Shown in pieces: positions 22,289-34,514 of a stretch of 64,000 nucleotides of DNA. The translations under genes and the position numbers were made by a program. The stretch comes from Nephrocerus scutellatus. Its lineage: Eukaryota > Arthropoda > Insecta > Diptera > Pipunculidae. Where the stretch lies: positions 133,392,277 to 133,456,276 of the forward strand of contig OX352761.1 of assembly GCA_947095585.1 (NCBI GenBank), read 5' to 3'. The notes beneath the pieces are model-generated. The model saw only the letters and a program-made list of their open reading frames with translations, ran no database searches and had not been told where the DNA came from. Every line of letters begins with the position of its first letter. The first letter of the stretch is position 1.

Positions 22289-25200
22289 ATACTTTCTATT
22301 CTATGTTTCGGGTGCTTGTGTTCTAAGACTGTGTTCATTATCATTTATTTTGCGTAGATTTTGACATTAATAATGCTTTTGACTTTTCTAATAGGTGCAG
22401 GACAAGTAGGGTAGTTAAAGCAGGTTGTTTTCATCTGATGTACCAAAAAAATTATCCAGTTTGTTCTGCATATCAGTAAAATAAAAAATAATTGTTTTAC
22501 TTAAAGGTCTGTTTGATTAAATGGCCTAACGAAGGTAAGAACTCTAGATACTCGTAAAGTTTGTAAAACTTCAAAGACGTACCTGTCTTTTGTATTAATG
22601 GTGATATGCCTCCTGCTACACGAATTTTGGTAGATTATTACAGAGGCCACTGGACATTCAGTTACTATCTATTCGAACTAAGGTTGTCTCCAAAGAGGCA
22701 CACACACTCATCAGAGCACATTCTTTAAGAGTGCTCTGCTCTCGTGTGGCTAAGTTTTTCAAAGAAGGATAATCACTCACTTCAAGTAGAGGAACTTGAT
22801 CACTAGAAACAAATGGCCACCTTCATTATGGTTGGCGGTACCTACCCTAGGTTAGGTAAGACTGGAAAGAGTTTTTACAAACAGAAAATATTTTTTAACA
22901 TTAGCTATACTTAATGCTTTTTCAAAGTTTTTGTCAACAAAATTATGCTTCTTGTTACTTAACAGCCTGTTTGGCAAATAATCTCTTTAACTGCAGTCCA
23001 TGTGTCGTATGAAGTGTCACAGACGTGAATGCACCAGTGAAAGTATTGCATTCCATTTCTAGTACGACTAAATGGTTAAATCCATGATCGTCCAGGTTAG
23101 AGCTTAAAACCACAAAATATTTTAACCATGCGAACATCACACATTTTTGTTGAATAGAGGATAAGTTGAATGCCATTGTGGTGATTGTGGTGCTATAGCT
23201 CTTTCATGCTGTTTACTGCCTGTGGTGGTCATTTTCAATTTCCGTCTGGCATGGAGATGTTATCGTAAAGTGAAAAATATCTGCAGCTTTTATCTTTCCT
23301 CTATCATATCATGATTTCGCAGACTTAACGTCAGCTGTTAGCTGAATTGATGCAGGACAAGATATTTGAGTTCAATGTCTTACCAAGAAGTGCGCTGAAC
23401 TCCCGCGGAGCTGAACTACCAGTTAACTGAAAAAATTCTTAATTAAGTAATTAAAAATGGAAATGCCTCCCAACTAGCGAATCAGTGGTATGTGTAAGAA
23501 GAAATTTTCATCATTTCAAAATCACTTCTTTCGGAAATATTCAATTCATATTTCGTAAGGATACTATTGAATTGGAATTGAATATTATTTTATAAGTAAG
23601 TTAACCTAATTTCAATAAATCGATGAGTTCAAGCAAGCGATTTCACTTAATAACAAAACTGCTGTTGAATAACTAACTGCATTAAAATTGCGAATCGAAT
23701 TATTTCGCATTTGATCGCAGTTCACAGCAGCTTAAAATCCGTGTAGCTAAAGAGGAAAGAGTTGCCTCTAACATCAGCAAACAAAGGATTCCGTTAGGAA
23801 TTATAATGTAAATGGAAAATGTTCAAAAGAAGAAATCTTTATAACTCGTGAAACCGATGAGTAAACTATTACCAACTCTGAATGCAGCGTGCTGGTGCAA
23901 AGAATATATTCCCTCCCTGTTTTTACCTGCAGGCAATAAAATCTTCAAACAAGTTTCTTCCAGAATAAGCTAAACAAAAATATTACCTACAAACGAACTC
24001 TACTTGCAGAATAGTTGCAGGTTAGTTAGGTCAGGCAAGGTTTACTTGGTTCTGTATAAAGTGCTATTCACAATTCACAATATAGTCTGTATATTAAAAA
24101 AGTCGTCGAGTTGTAACAAGGCTACAACTGTAGTTCTTCTGAGTGTGCACATAATCCTCTAGATCCGATGCTAGGGATTGACGATGCGATACGTTATTAT
24201 CGCATCTTTAACAATTTGCAGATTTCAAGAGGCGCCAAGTAAAATTTTGTTAAGATTAAAATGTTTAGGTTAAGCCTCAAGTTAATAACTCGTCGCATAT
24301 GTCGTAATGGTATCGTCATTTATAATAATAGAGTTGAGACTATCAGCAGTAGACACCATCAGACAGCTCATAAGCTTTCATCATTCAAGTCGATATGAGA
24401 CTTTTGTCGAGATCCAAATGAATTTTTGCGTTCTTACATGAAACCTCTTGATTCATCAATTTACTTAAGAGTCGAAAATACAAGCATTGATCTAGAGTAT
24501 ATGCGTTCTTAAGAAGGTCAAGGTAGTTGCATCAGTGGTAAAGGTTATGGAATTCTAGGACTCTTAATGAATCATAAATTTGGTAGTCAATAAAAATAAT
24601 GGAAACAAGCTGTACATATTGTTTCACAAATCGATCACCACCATTACAAAATGACAAAAACAACTTTACAATTTTCTCTTTCGTCCACAATTCAAGCAGC
24701 GCATGCTATTATTTGACTTGAGTTTTTAACAATGTTGTAGCTGGATTAAAGGGGAATTTTGAATTGTGCACACATAATCTTTTGTAATCAAGTTAATACT
24801 TTTGTTGTATAAATAATTTAATAACTTAGATGCCTTGGTATGCAGTCATTATTATGTTGGTGGAAAAATCAGATTTGAAACCGTGCGAATTTTTTCTTTC
24901 TTTCTTGCTGCCTGCGAAAATATTTTTATAGAATCAGGAGGTTTATTTTAAGGGCTTTGATAATCTTATTTAAGTTATAACTTGGCACATACCTCAATAA
25001 GTCAATCGAGCTAAATGAAATGCCGAACGTATGTTGATAAATAGACATCAATTTCCTATAATGCGAAGGATACAAACTGGTCATCCGAGAATTGATGCTG
25101 TGGCACACCATTAGGCGTATAGTGGACACTCCGTTCCTCACATAATCTAAGCAAGCAGATTCAATGACGACAGCTAAAGAGGTATCCGGGTTACTTGCAA

Positions 25201-25419
25201 GATGAAATCATGAAGAGAGTCGTAAATAGTCACCCATAAAAAATACTGTCTATGTTTATTACATGCAAAACGATATAAGGTAGTGCGGTTCTGGTCGCGA
25301 GTGGCAAGGGCCATTCCAATTTCAAGTTGTTTTATGACAGAAAAAGTATTAATTGAAGTCACAGTTGGGTATAGGCTGATAAGTAGCAGCTGGCTAGCAT
25401 CACTTCCCGAGACGCAGAT
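22289..25419. other. AT-rich non-coding stretch
   Basis: No gene, repeat family member or transposon motif recognised. Confidence 0.4.
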
Positions 25420-25439
25420 TTAGGTTAGGTTAGGTTAGG
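25420..25439. repeat. (TTAGG)4, LINE 3' tail rather than telomere
   Basis: Four perfect TTAGG units lie on the plus strand. They directly follow the minus-strand LINE 3' end and match the AACCT tails of this LINE type, so an interstitial telomere is unlikely. Confidence 0.75.
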
Positions 25440-25574
25440 TTGAGGTGGCAGCAAAAGCTCACTTTGAACAGTAGTTTCCCTTTGTGTTACCACAGGATCT
25501 TACAGCTTTTACTTTTTTTAAAAAACCCTTTCTGAGCTCCTAATGAACCGAAGTATTTGCCGTTTTCGAGATAT

Positions 25575-25726
25575 GAGAGGTTATTCATCAATCGTATACC
25601 TAAGTTTTTGTAACTTCGGTATGCTTATACCGGTCAGGAGCAGGAGTCAGGAGAGGTTATTCATCAATCGTATACCTAAGTTTTTGTAACTTCGGTATGC
25701 TTATACCGGTCAGGAGCAAGGAAGAT
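25575..25726 (+). repeat. 76-bp tandem duplication
   Basis: The block starting GAGAGGTTATTCATCAATCG at 25575 recurs at 25651, identical for about 66 bases through ACCGGTCAGGAGCA and then diverging. The near identity of the two units implies a recent event inside an older LINE relic. Confidence 0.9.
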
Positions 25727-26079
25727 ATTCTATTGTCTCCTCCTCTTCTTCGTCCATGCAGCTTGTGCAAATGTGTTTGTATTCTTATCGCGTGTTTCTT
25801 CAGAAGGCAGTGTCCTGTCAAGACCACAATAGTTCTTAGTTCACGTTTTTGTAGAGAGATTAGCGCCGTTGTGCGCTTCAAGTACAGCCTTGGTCAAACT
25901 TCTCTTGATATGTTACAAGTTTTGGTGTTCTCCCACCTCTCATTTATTATGGCTTCTACCACTTTTCGAAGCTCTAGCTTTAGTGTCCCAGTAGGCCTCC
26001 CCATATCTGCCTTTTCCAGCAGCAGCTGAAGAGTCGTACAGCGTCTAGATAGCTTAAACCACCAAGCGTTAGTTAAGAT

Positions 26080-26250
26080 CGAAATCGACTAACCGATAAG
26101 GAAAAAGTAAACCATTAGCTTAGTCTGGGTCCTCGATCACTCTGATATCGTCGGTAACTGCAAGGCTGACAAACTGGCTAGAAATGGCACTAAGCTTCAA
26201 CTGTTATCGGAATGGGCAGGCATAGGAAGAACTTTATCAGCGGTTAAGTG
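26080..26250 (+). mobile_element. LOA/I-type LINE, inverted RNase H segment
   Basis: The plus strand reads LVWVLDHSDIVGNCKADKLA then RNGTKLQLLSEWAGIG. This is the C-terminal end of a LINE RNase H (family form WVPGHSDIxGNCKADELAR). In an intact element this segment lies just before the LLLEKADMG region at 26030, but on the same strand. Here it is head to head with it, as twin-primed integration would produce. It ends where mariner sequence begins. Confidence 0.8.
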
Positions 26251-26254
26251 GTGT

Positions 26255-26666
26255 AAGTGTAAGTGGCAACACAGTGGATTTTTCGAAGTGAATCGGCGCC
26301 AAAGAAGGCCAAGGTGGGTTTGACAGCCAATAAAGTCATGGCGACCGTTTTTTGGGATACACGCGCTATAATCCACATTGACTACCTTAAAATGGGTAAA
26401 ACAATCAAACGAATGTTATGTCAATTTATTGGGTCGATTAATTGAGGATTTGAAAAAACAGCCGCATTTGGTCAAGAAGAAAGTTCTTTTGCACCAGGAA
26501 AATACAAGGGAGCACACATGTGCAGTTTCCATGGCAAAAATCCATGAATTATGCTACGAATTGCTACCTCATCCGCCCTCCGGGCTTAGACCCGAGTGAC
26601 TATTTCTTGTTTTTAAACCTACAGAAATGGCTCGGCGGAAAGAGATTTGAATTTAACAACGTGTAA
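26255..26666 (+). mobile_element. Mariner transposase relic
   Basis: The reading ATQWIFRSESAPKKAKVGL, ANKVMATVFWDTRAIIHIDY and MGKTIKR is the mariner catalytic core. After a frame change it continues HLVKKKVLLHQENTREHTC, AMAKIHELxYELLPHPP-like residues, then DPSDYFLFLNLQKWLGGKRF. In the HQDNA motif the catalytic Asp is Glu (HQEN), and in the SPDLAPSD region the third Asp position reads Gly (GLDPSD). At least two frameshifts are present. The N-terminal helix-turn-helix half and both inverted terminal repeats were not found. Dead fragment, adjoining the LINE RNase H piece on its left. Confidence 0.9.
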
Positions 26667-28297
26667 GATCGCGAATTACATAGTAATAAGCCCTTATGCG
26701 CCATGTTATTATTTTATTATCGAGGTGTGTTTACACCACATACATATATACTATACTCAACTCTTTCGACTATATCAATTTATTTTATAGAATAAAGAAA
26801 CATCCTTGTTCACTAATTAAGAATTTAATCTTTTAACGGTAAGGCAATAAGGCTATTTTCTTAACCCATAAGTTCTCCCTGCCGGCAGCAGCTAGCAGAA
26901 GTGGCACCTATACATCATATGCACTGTTCTGGTATGTAAAATTTACTCTATAGAGTCTAAAGAACCGAACTTAATTATAAAATCAATAAACATAATAATT
27001 AAAAATTACCATCACTTCTTTTCTAAAAAAGTGTTGTAGCCTAGAGCGTTTGTGATACAACAGGTAGCAGGAGATAGCAGAGAATGGTAGCAAACTTTGT
27101 AGGAAAAAATTTATACACTGGCTTTGTTAGCATAAGAAACCAGTGTAGTGAATACTTTAGTCACAAGCGGAGCAACAATTTGATGATGTGGGAGCATTGA
27201 ATACACCTCTAAGTGAATCTTACAAAATACTCAAAGCCGACGCATATATATGCGTTATTAAAACTTTGCACTTTAAAAGTCTATTCATCAGCTTGCAATA
27301 TACAAGATATTAAAATTGGTTTTAAGTTTTGGGCTTAAGCCGCAATATGTTAATCAACCTTACCACTTACCACACTTACCACTTGACCACTTGATGGCGC
27401 TATATGTAAGCCATTTACTGCACTCCATATCCACATCAGTTTACCGCCGATAGTTTAACCTCCTCAATGGTCTTGAAATGCTTCCAGTCTAAGTAATGGT
27501 ATAATATGGTAACGACAGTCGCGAGGTTGACAAATCACTTTTGTTGCAAAGTGACAAGATTTATCTTCTGAACGGAGTTCATTAAGACGACAATAATAAA
27601 TCGAATTAAATGAGAAACGTTGCCGTACAGTACGCAGTACGCAGACAGCTGGACAGCAGAACTGGGTGAGGTGAACTGGAGGCCGTTGAACTTTTTCCGA
27701 TATCGATCTATTATTTCTTTTAATAAATTTGTTCGCGCCGTCAACATTGCCGCCTGACTTGACATTGGGCCACACAATGCCTATTTATCATGTTGCAATA
27801 TTTTTGTTTAATTCAATTAGATTGTATTCGGACGAATATACGAGTGTTATGAAGGACAAGCCATTGAGTGACTTGTGTGCATTATTGTTTTGTGCAAATA
27901 TATTATGTTTATGTTGTTGTTTTTTGCTAATCAGAGCATAACAGATTTTAAAATTGACAAAGATTTGACATTTTGTTTAATCTTCGGGCTGAAGTTATAA
28001 TTTTCTTGAATCGTAACAAAACAAACAAAAAAATTCAATTAATGCAAAAATAAAGTATGAAAAAGGTAAAGGAAAAAGGTAATAATGTCGTAAGTTGCTG
28101 CTTTCAATCGAGTTATTTTAGCAAGCTTATCGTCAGCGAAATGACAAATAGCTCAGATGAAATAGTAAAAGATGGTTTGATTGAACCATCAAATATATTT
28201 TCTTAGGAAGATTTCGAAAGAATTGAAAGCGATTACAGTAAAAGTGAAGAGATCGAAATGACTACGAAAAGAGAGATGAGAGAAAAGAGAAGAGGAT
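26667..28297. other. Non-coding stretch
   Basis: Overlapping minus-strand frames at 27464-27777 (103 and 80 codons) show no known motif. No repeat family was recognised. Confidence 0.4.
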
Positions 28298-29625
28298 CTA
28301 CGACCGGTGTATGGTGCTGGCCTCCCGCAAAAAATCTCTCCGACGGTCCCGATTTCGAGCGGATGTCATCCAGTTTGGCATTCCTAACCTCTGGACGTCC
28401 TAGTCTACATCATCCTTCCAGCGTAGCCTTGGCCGGCCCCGCTGTCGTTTTCCATAATTCCTACCTACCGCAAGGGAAGCTCATGTGAGCTAGGTGTCCT
28501 GGCCACCGGAGCCTACCGAGTTTAATTCTCTTTACGATGTCGACATCGCGGTAACGCTCGTAGATCTTATCACTATAAAGTCTCCGGAATCGTCCTTCCT
28601 CACATACGGGGCCAAAAATTCTTCGTAAGACTTTTCTCTCGAACGCGACTGACAAGTCAGAATTCGTTTTGCTAAGCACCCAAGTCTCGGATCCATATGT
28701 AAGTACTGGTATCACCATTGTCTTATATACCAGCAGCTTGGATGTTATGGTTTAATTCCTGGATTTGAAGAGACTTAACAGAGCCTAAAGTAGGCATTGT
28801 TGGCTTTAAGAAACCGTGCGCGTATTTCTGGTTCCATGCTGTTATCGGCTGCTACAGTTGACTCGAGATATTTAAAGGAATGCACTGCTTCAAATTTGCG
28901 CTCCACTATTTAAATAGAGGGACCAATGTTGGATCTTCTACTCGCAGACATGGCCACCATGTACTTTGTGTTGATCTAATTTATGTGCAGCTCCATATTT
29001 CGTGCCGCCTGCGCGATCTGGATGAATGCTTCCTGTACAGGTCTTTGGTTTCTTCTAACGATGTCAATGTCGTCGGCTTAAACCAGTATCTAAATGGACT
29101 TAAAGAGGTTTGTTCCTCTCGCCGTTACGTCAGAGTCTCTGATCGCTTTCTCCAATGCCAATCCATCCCCTTGTCTGAGCCCGCTAAAGATGTGGAATGG
29201 GATTGATAGTGATGCGGATATTTTTACTTGGCGTATAACATTGGTCGTGGTCAACCTACATAGTCGAGCCAGTTTATTTGGGATGCCGAAATCTCTCGTG
29301 GCTTTATAAATTTCTCCTCTGGTTGTCTTTAAAGTTTGTCTTTATAAAAATATGGTGTAGTGAGCTTTGAAACTCTAGATATTTTCCATCACCTGCCTAA
29401 GGGTGTAAATCTGATCAGTTGTAGATTTTTCTGGGATGAAGCCACAATGGTATATTTTAATCAGCTCAGCTGGGATACCATCTTTTCCAGGGGACTTATT
29501 ATTTTTGAGCCGATTTATAGCTCTGCTAACTTCGTCTATGCTTGCATAGTATGATCTTCGGTCATTGGTGGAGCCTCCAATTCCTCAGTTAGCTGGCCAT
29601 TTAGCATTTTATTGCTTATTATATT
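28298..29625 (-). mobile_element. RTE-like LINE relic with internal deletions, copy 1
   Basis: From right to left on the minus strand: AINRLKNNKSPGKDGIPAEL, a deletion, HCGFIPEKSTTDQIYTLRQV, then LRQGD with a short deletion into LALEKAIRDSDV. The catalytic box follows as stop-ADDIDIV at 29060-29080, where the Tyr codon of YADD has become TAA. Then come EAFIQIAQAARNMEL, FEAVHSFKYLESTV and VIPVLTYGSETWVLSK, then LRRIFGP and KLGRLRWPGHLAHM. The C-terminus RPRLRWKDDVD, DVQRLGMPNWMTSARNRD and RDFLREAST ends at a TAG at 28298. This order is that of RTE/CFDP2-like non-LTR retrotransposons. It cannot be active. The endonuclease is absent. Confidence 0.9.
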
Positions 29626-31529
29626 TTGTTATCTATTAACTCGTTAGTAGCATACACACAGAGTTACTTGAAATTCGTTAAGATGATATGGATATTAAAA
29701 TCCTATACGAAAATTATAACGCATTGATTTAGTGTTGGATGGATTAAAACCACTATTAAAAACTTGAAATAAATTGTACAAAAAAGTTAAGTACATGTGA
29801 AAAATAAGATTTAGTCTGGAGGTAAGGATTTTTACCCGCATCTTAACGAGTGACTAACTAACACAGCTCATTATTAAATTGCTAAATGAGATTAAGTTTA
29901 GTTAGGTAATTGAAATTACCGCTATTGCCATAAAAACAGTTAACATAAAAGAAATAAAGTATACACAAAGAGTATTAAATAATTGTTTTTGAATTATATG
30001 CAGCTGTAGCTGCTAAGTGTGCAAAGAGTATGCAATCAAAATAAATTTCTTGAATAAATCATATGTAGCACAGCAAGTGAACATTTTTCCGAATACCAGG
30101 AAGAGCGGGGGGAATGCCTCCTGAAGAAGGTAGAACAAATCAAAGATGATGAACCAAACACAACAATACACGGTTGCTTATAGACACGTCATAAAGCAGT
30201 GTTAACTCAACAGTTATCCACGTAATTTCACATGACTGCAATGAATTCTAATTATAGAGAGAACCGGTAAACTGTGTTGCTATCAGTTTTGTTTGAAGTT
30301 CTCGATACCGTTGTGATGTCCATAATAGAAAAAAAACAAATAATTATTTCTGCAATCGCTGACTTTCAATGAAAATTCCCTTCACGATTCAGACAAAACT
30401 TCATGTTCACATCATGTTCTGCGCCTTTATGTTTCTTATGATAGTAGTTGTCGTATGTCATTGTGTCATTTTTTCACCAATACATAAACAACATTAGTTC
30501 TTAAGACGCCAGTAAACAGTTTTATTTCATAATTGCTTTTAGCTGCAGTGCCATTGATCAAAAACCTTGGGAAGAAAAGGCGAAATTTGAGCTGAAAGTG
30601 TAGACTTTTTCTGTTTGGAGAGAGGATGCACTTCTTGGTGAGTCATTTTAGTTGATTGTTTTTGCACAGATCATATTGTCCCACAGTGACTTTATTACGC
30701 AATGTCACCGAACACAATTACTTACATATTTGTGCTGTACCTTGTGTTTCCTTTCCTATTCTATCCTCAAAAAAACACACAATTTTCAATAGACTCACTA
30801 TTAACGTGAATTCTAAAACAACAAAAATCATCTGCAGTAATTTTACAACTTTATATGGAACGTGGTAGTGTTTAGTGACATGGAGCTGCCTATACATTAT
30901 TATTTGTTCTTCACCGATTGTATTAACAATATTGTCTTATTGTCTTACTGTTATATGCTCGATAGACGAAATTTATAACAACGAAGTGGCAATGGGGAAT
31001 AATTGGAATTTTCGACTTCTTCTTTCATAGACAGTTGCCATGCGGTATCCTGTTTGGTTTATTGTGCTGTGTATATATCCAAATCAATTGACAACAACAA
31101 TTTTATTCGTTAACCACATCTTTGTTGAACGTATCTCGATCGCAAAGTTGAAAATCAAAGAAAGCGGCATACATCTAACCGATGCGAGAATATCCGGTGA
31201 TCTTTTGCATGACCATATAGGAAGAACTGCATCAAAAGGTAATTTAATTAGCAATCCAGAATGGTTAGATCCTGTATTTGGTGGCAGATATTTGCGCATG
31301 TAGCGATCTATCGTATCACCTAAGATAAGGAATCGTATCCGCATTTTTCACTAATTACATTCGTGTCCGGGATCTTCGCCGAACTCTTTGTAAGTCTCCC
31401 TCTCAACAGTAGATTTTCAAAATTGATTTGTTAATCTGATTGGATTTTATCACAAGCTAACGCGTTACTGAAATTATTGGCCTTAGGAGATACAGTTGTT
31501 GGATCATTTGGATTGGACTTTTGCTTGAC
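29626..31529. other. Non-coding stretch between two RTE-like copies
   Basis: No gene or repeat recognised. Opposing frames at 31040-31344 shadow each other. Confidence 0.4.
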
Positions 31530-32460
31530 AGAACAGCCTAATTTACATTCCAAGTTTTGGATTTATATGTAAGTACTGGTCTAGTGTCTTACACACCAGC
31601 ACCTGGATAAGAAGAATATTGACAGACTAGGATAGAATTTGAAGTATTGTTAGTTTCATGCTGTTATCGGCTGCTACAATTGGCCCGAGATAGTTAGAGA
31701 TTGTACTATTTCAAATTTGCTATTAATTGAGCGACCAATCTTTTGCTCGCAGATATAGCCACCATGTACTTTGTTTTGTTCCCATTAATGCTCAGCACCT
31801 AAATTTCCTGCTGACCGCTGAATGAAAGCTTCTTGAACAGATCATAAGTTTCTACTAATGATGCCAATATAATCTGCTTATAGAGGATTGTTCCCCTCGC
31901 CGTTACATTAAAGTCTCGTATCACTTTCGCTAACGCCAGGTTGAAGATGGCCAGGCCAGCCCACGCCCTTATCGGAGTCGGTTATAGATTTTGAACACCA
32001 TTCAAGATATTTACTAGGCTTATAAAATTGGCCATGGTCAACCTACACAATCGAGTCTTCATGAGTGTCATGAGTCATAGTTGTTTTTGGTATACCGTAA
32101 TCTCTGATGGCTTAAATCTAAAATTCTACTTCGGCTGTGAAATTATAGGCTTTAAAGACTGTAAACAGACTTTTGGAACTTAAGACATTTTTCCATCAGT
32201 TGCCTAAGGTTGAAAATATGATCATTTGTTAATTTTTCTGAATGAAGGCACATTGGTTTGGGTCAATAATCACTTTAGAAAATGGAGCTATCCTGTATTG
32301 AAGGATGGAGGAGGAAATCGTATACACGGTACTCAACAACGTTACTATGATACCTGCTGCACGTTTTGATACCTTCCTTCTTATTTATGGGGCACAGTAT
32401 ATCTCTTTTCCATCTGATTCTTGGCCAAACTTATGTTAGCCGGCCATTTAGCAACTCATG
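31530..32460 (-). mobile_element. RTE-like LINE relic, copy 2, strongly diverged
   Basis: Aligns by eye with copy 1 at 28.66-29.6 kb in the same order and orientation. Shared landmarks are TATGTAAGTACTGGT, CATGCTGTTATCGGCTGCTA, GCCACCATGTACTTTGT, CGCCGTTACAT or CGCCGTTACGT, CATCAGTTGCCTAAGG or CATCACCTGCCTAAGG, and GGCCATTTAGCA at the far end. Many small indels leave no frame longer than a few dozen codons. It lacks the extreme C-terminus present in copy 1 and keeps extra sequence near 32290-32430 where copy 1 is deleted, so neither copy is a simple derivative of the other. Confidence 0.8.
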
Positions 32461-34514
32461 AAAATATTTCATTTTAAAAAATTCTTTGAAGTGAAATAAA
32501 AATATATTTACTCTGAATCGGAGCCGAACTTTCGACTCTGATCCCTCGTAGTTCATGAAAAGTCTCCAAGTCCAATAACGGAAATAAATTTTCAAATCGA
32601 TGAGATTTATTTATACTTCACGAGTAAAAGTTGTTACTTATAAATTTTTCCGATTAGACGGACAGACGATATCCTGTTTCAACCTTCAACTGATGAGAGC
32701 ATCAAATTTATGAATAAAGTAACAATAGGTCAGGTATAATAAGTAAATTCGTGTCATTATCCTCGTGCAGCAGGAACTGAAAAAACGCAACAAATATGAT
32801 TACTTCAAATATCAGAAAATCATGGTGAGCATCGCAAAAGGTAAAAGGTCAAAATTTTTACTTTCACTGTTCAGGAAAAATGAGGAAACACCAAAAATGG
32901 GGGCTGATGCAACAGAAGATGTGCAGCATCAGCAAATGCAGCAAATACACTACCCATCTTGTGTGCCTGTGGTGATGATGATGGAAAGTGACTTCTACCA
33001 AATAAAACATTTCCTTTATGTACCGCAATGGCATTAAAGGTTTGTCATCATAACATTTGCAGCAGTCCAATTAGAGAGAGGGAGGACAGTGAGACTGCAT
33101 TGTAACTAAGGCCATGAAACAAAAATCTGTTCGATCGAAACACCATCTTTTTATCTGACTGTCTGTAGGTCTGTTATCTATAAATTTTTCGAAATTTGCA
33201 ATATAAAACCTTTAATAACTACCGACTGCAGCTACTTCGTGTATCAGGTATTTTCCTTTAAACTTAAAAGTTTGCATTTTTGGCACTCTTCATGGGCGCT
33301 ATGAAGACGTTGTTGTTGTTCGCACAGCGGTTGCAATGGACAAGCATTCAGTCTAATGGCATTTTCTTTTGAAATTATTATTGGGACGCAATGAAATTAT
33401 TCATGAGTATTGCTGATGATGCGTTTGAAGATTATTTATGCAATTTTCTCGCAATTACGCGCGATTTTCATACCATAACTTTTCATAAGCGCATTAATGA
33501 CTTTTTTCCAACGAGCCGTCTCTGTGTTGGGGCTGTGATGCAGACATCTGCATAAGATGTACAAATCGATTAAGTCAATGAAATTAGCGTTTTTATTGAT
33601 GTATGATTGTTTTATTCATACTATACAGACACACACACAAACATACACACATTCACGTAATTTACGTGGATTTAATTTTTGCATCCTGCAGTACGAAGCA
33701 ATGCGGAAAATAATTAAAATTATACAAACACTAAGAGCGGCGAGGTTGTGATCGCAAAAATCTGCAGATCATTAAAACTTTGAATTGGATTTTCCTAGCG
33801 TCTTTGACAATCCATTGGCAGCATTAGATGCGAACTGAAATGTTATAAAAATACTTTGGAAAAGTTTAATACTTTAAAGCATTTAAAAAAATTGTATATC
33901 CGCCTATAGAATCATTATTCCTGGTGCTTTTTATTTAAGTTTTGACGAAGATATCGGACGCTGTATATTTATTATATATATATACATTTGTTTCAAAGCA
34001 ATTAAATGTGTATGCTTTTTATGATGCCGCCTTGTAGATCCGCCTTGGTCGGAAAAGGACGCTGCACCACTGGTTAGCCAAATATATACCTTTATATATA
34101 TCTAGAGAGACAACGTTTCGTATCCTACTTGCAATTGTTTATTTTCGTTGCCTGTTGTCGCTCTATTGCGACAGGAACATTGAAATGACATGCAACTCTT
34201 CATTATACTTATGATTGGGTGTGTTAATTCGGACAACTCGCACTATTTTGTCTTCTTATTTGAATTTGTAAGTGAAGTTTCACACACAAAGAAAAAAGGG
34301 TTAGACAATTTTTTGATGTCTGCCCTGCTCCCATTCAACAAAAACACAAACATATTACTATGGATATTGTACTATTGATTTGAAGGAAATTGAATAGAGT
34401 TAAATACTGTGTCAGCCAGAAATTTTTTTTTTGAATTTGATGAAATTCTGTAGTAAATATTTATGCATTACCTAAAATCAAAAAGCCCCCAACTTCTTCT
34501 GATATAGGATCTAT
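32461..34514. other. Non-coding stretch
   Basis: A 90-codon plus-strand frame at 32765-33037 contains a His/Met/Gln-rich stretch but no recognised domain. TA-rich simple sequence lies at 33965-33990. Nothing else is supported. Confidence 0.4.

Larger units (their letters stand above)
25420..26036 (-). mobile_element. LOA/I-type LINE, 3' portion (C-terminus and tail)
   Basis: The minus strand reads LLLEKADMGRPTGTLKLELR, then VVEAIINERWENTK, CNISREV (a TGA where Trp is usual), and RELRTIVVLTGHCLLKKHA near 25800. This is the post-RNase H region of RNase H-bearing LINEs; the LTGHC motif is typical. The coding trace fades at about 25740. A non-coding 3' end follows and stops in four AACCT units (25420-25439), the usual tail of these elements in flies. 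A 76-bp tandem duplication at 25575-25726 lies in the 3' portion. The matching RNase H segment lies next door but on the opposite strand. Confidence 0.82.

Noticed and set aside
25420..25439. (TTAGG)4 as an interstitial telomere
   Set aside because: Explained by the AACCT tail of the adjacent LINE 3' end; a similar degenerate tail lies at 34.52 kb.
27464..27777. Minus-strand frames of 103 and 80 codons as a possible exon
   Set aside because: Two frames overlap and neither shows a known domain; no clear splice sites.
32765..33037. Plus-strand 90-codon frame with a Gln/His/Met-rich stretch
   Set aside because: Composition is suggestive but an antisense frame overlaps and no domain or homologue is recognised.
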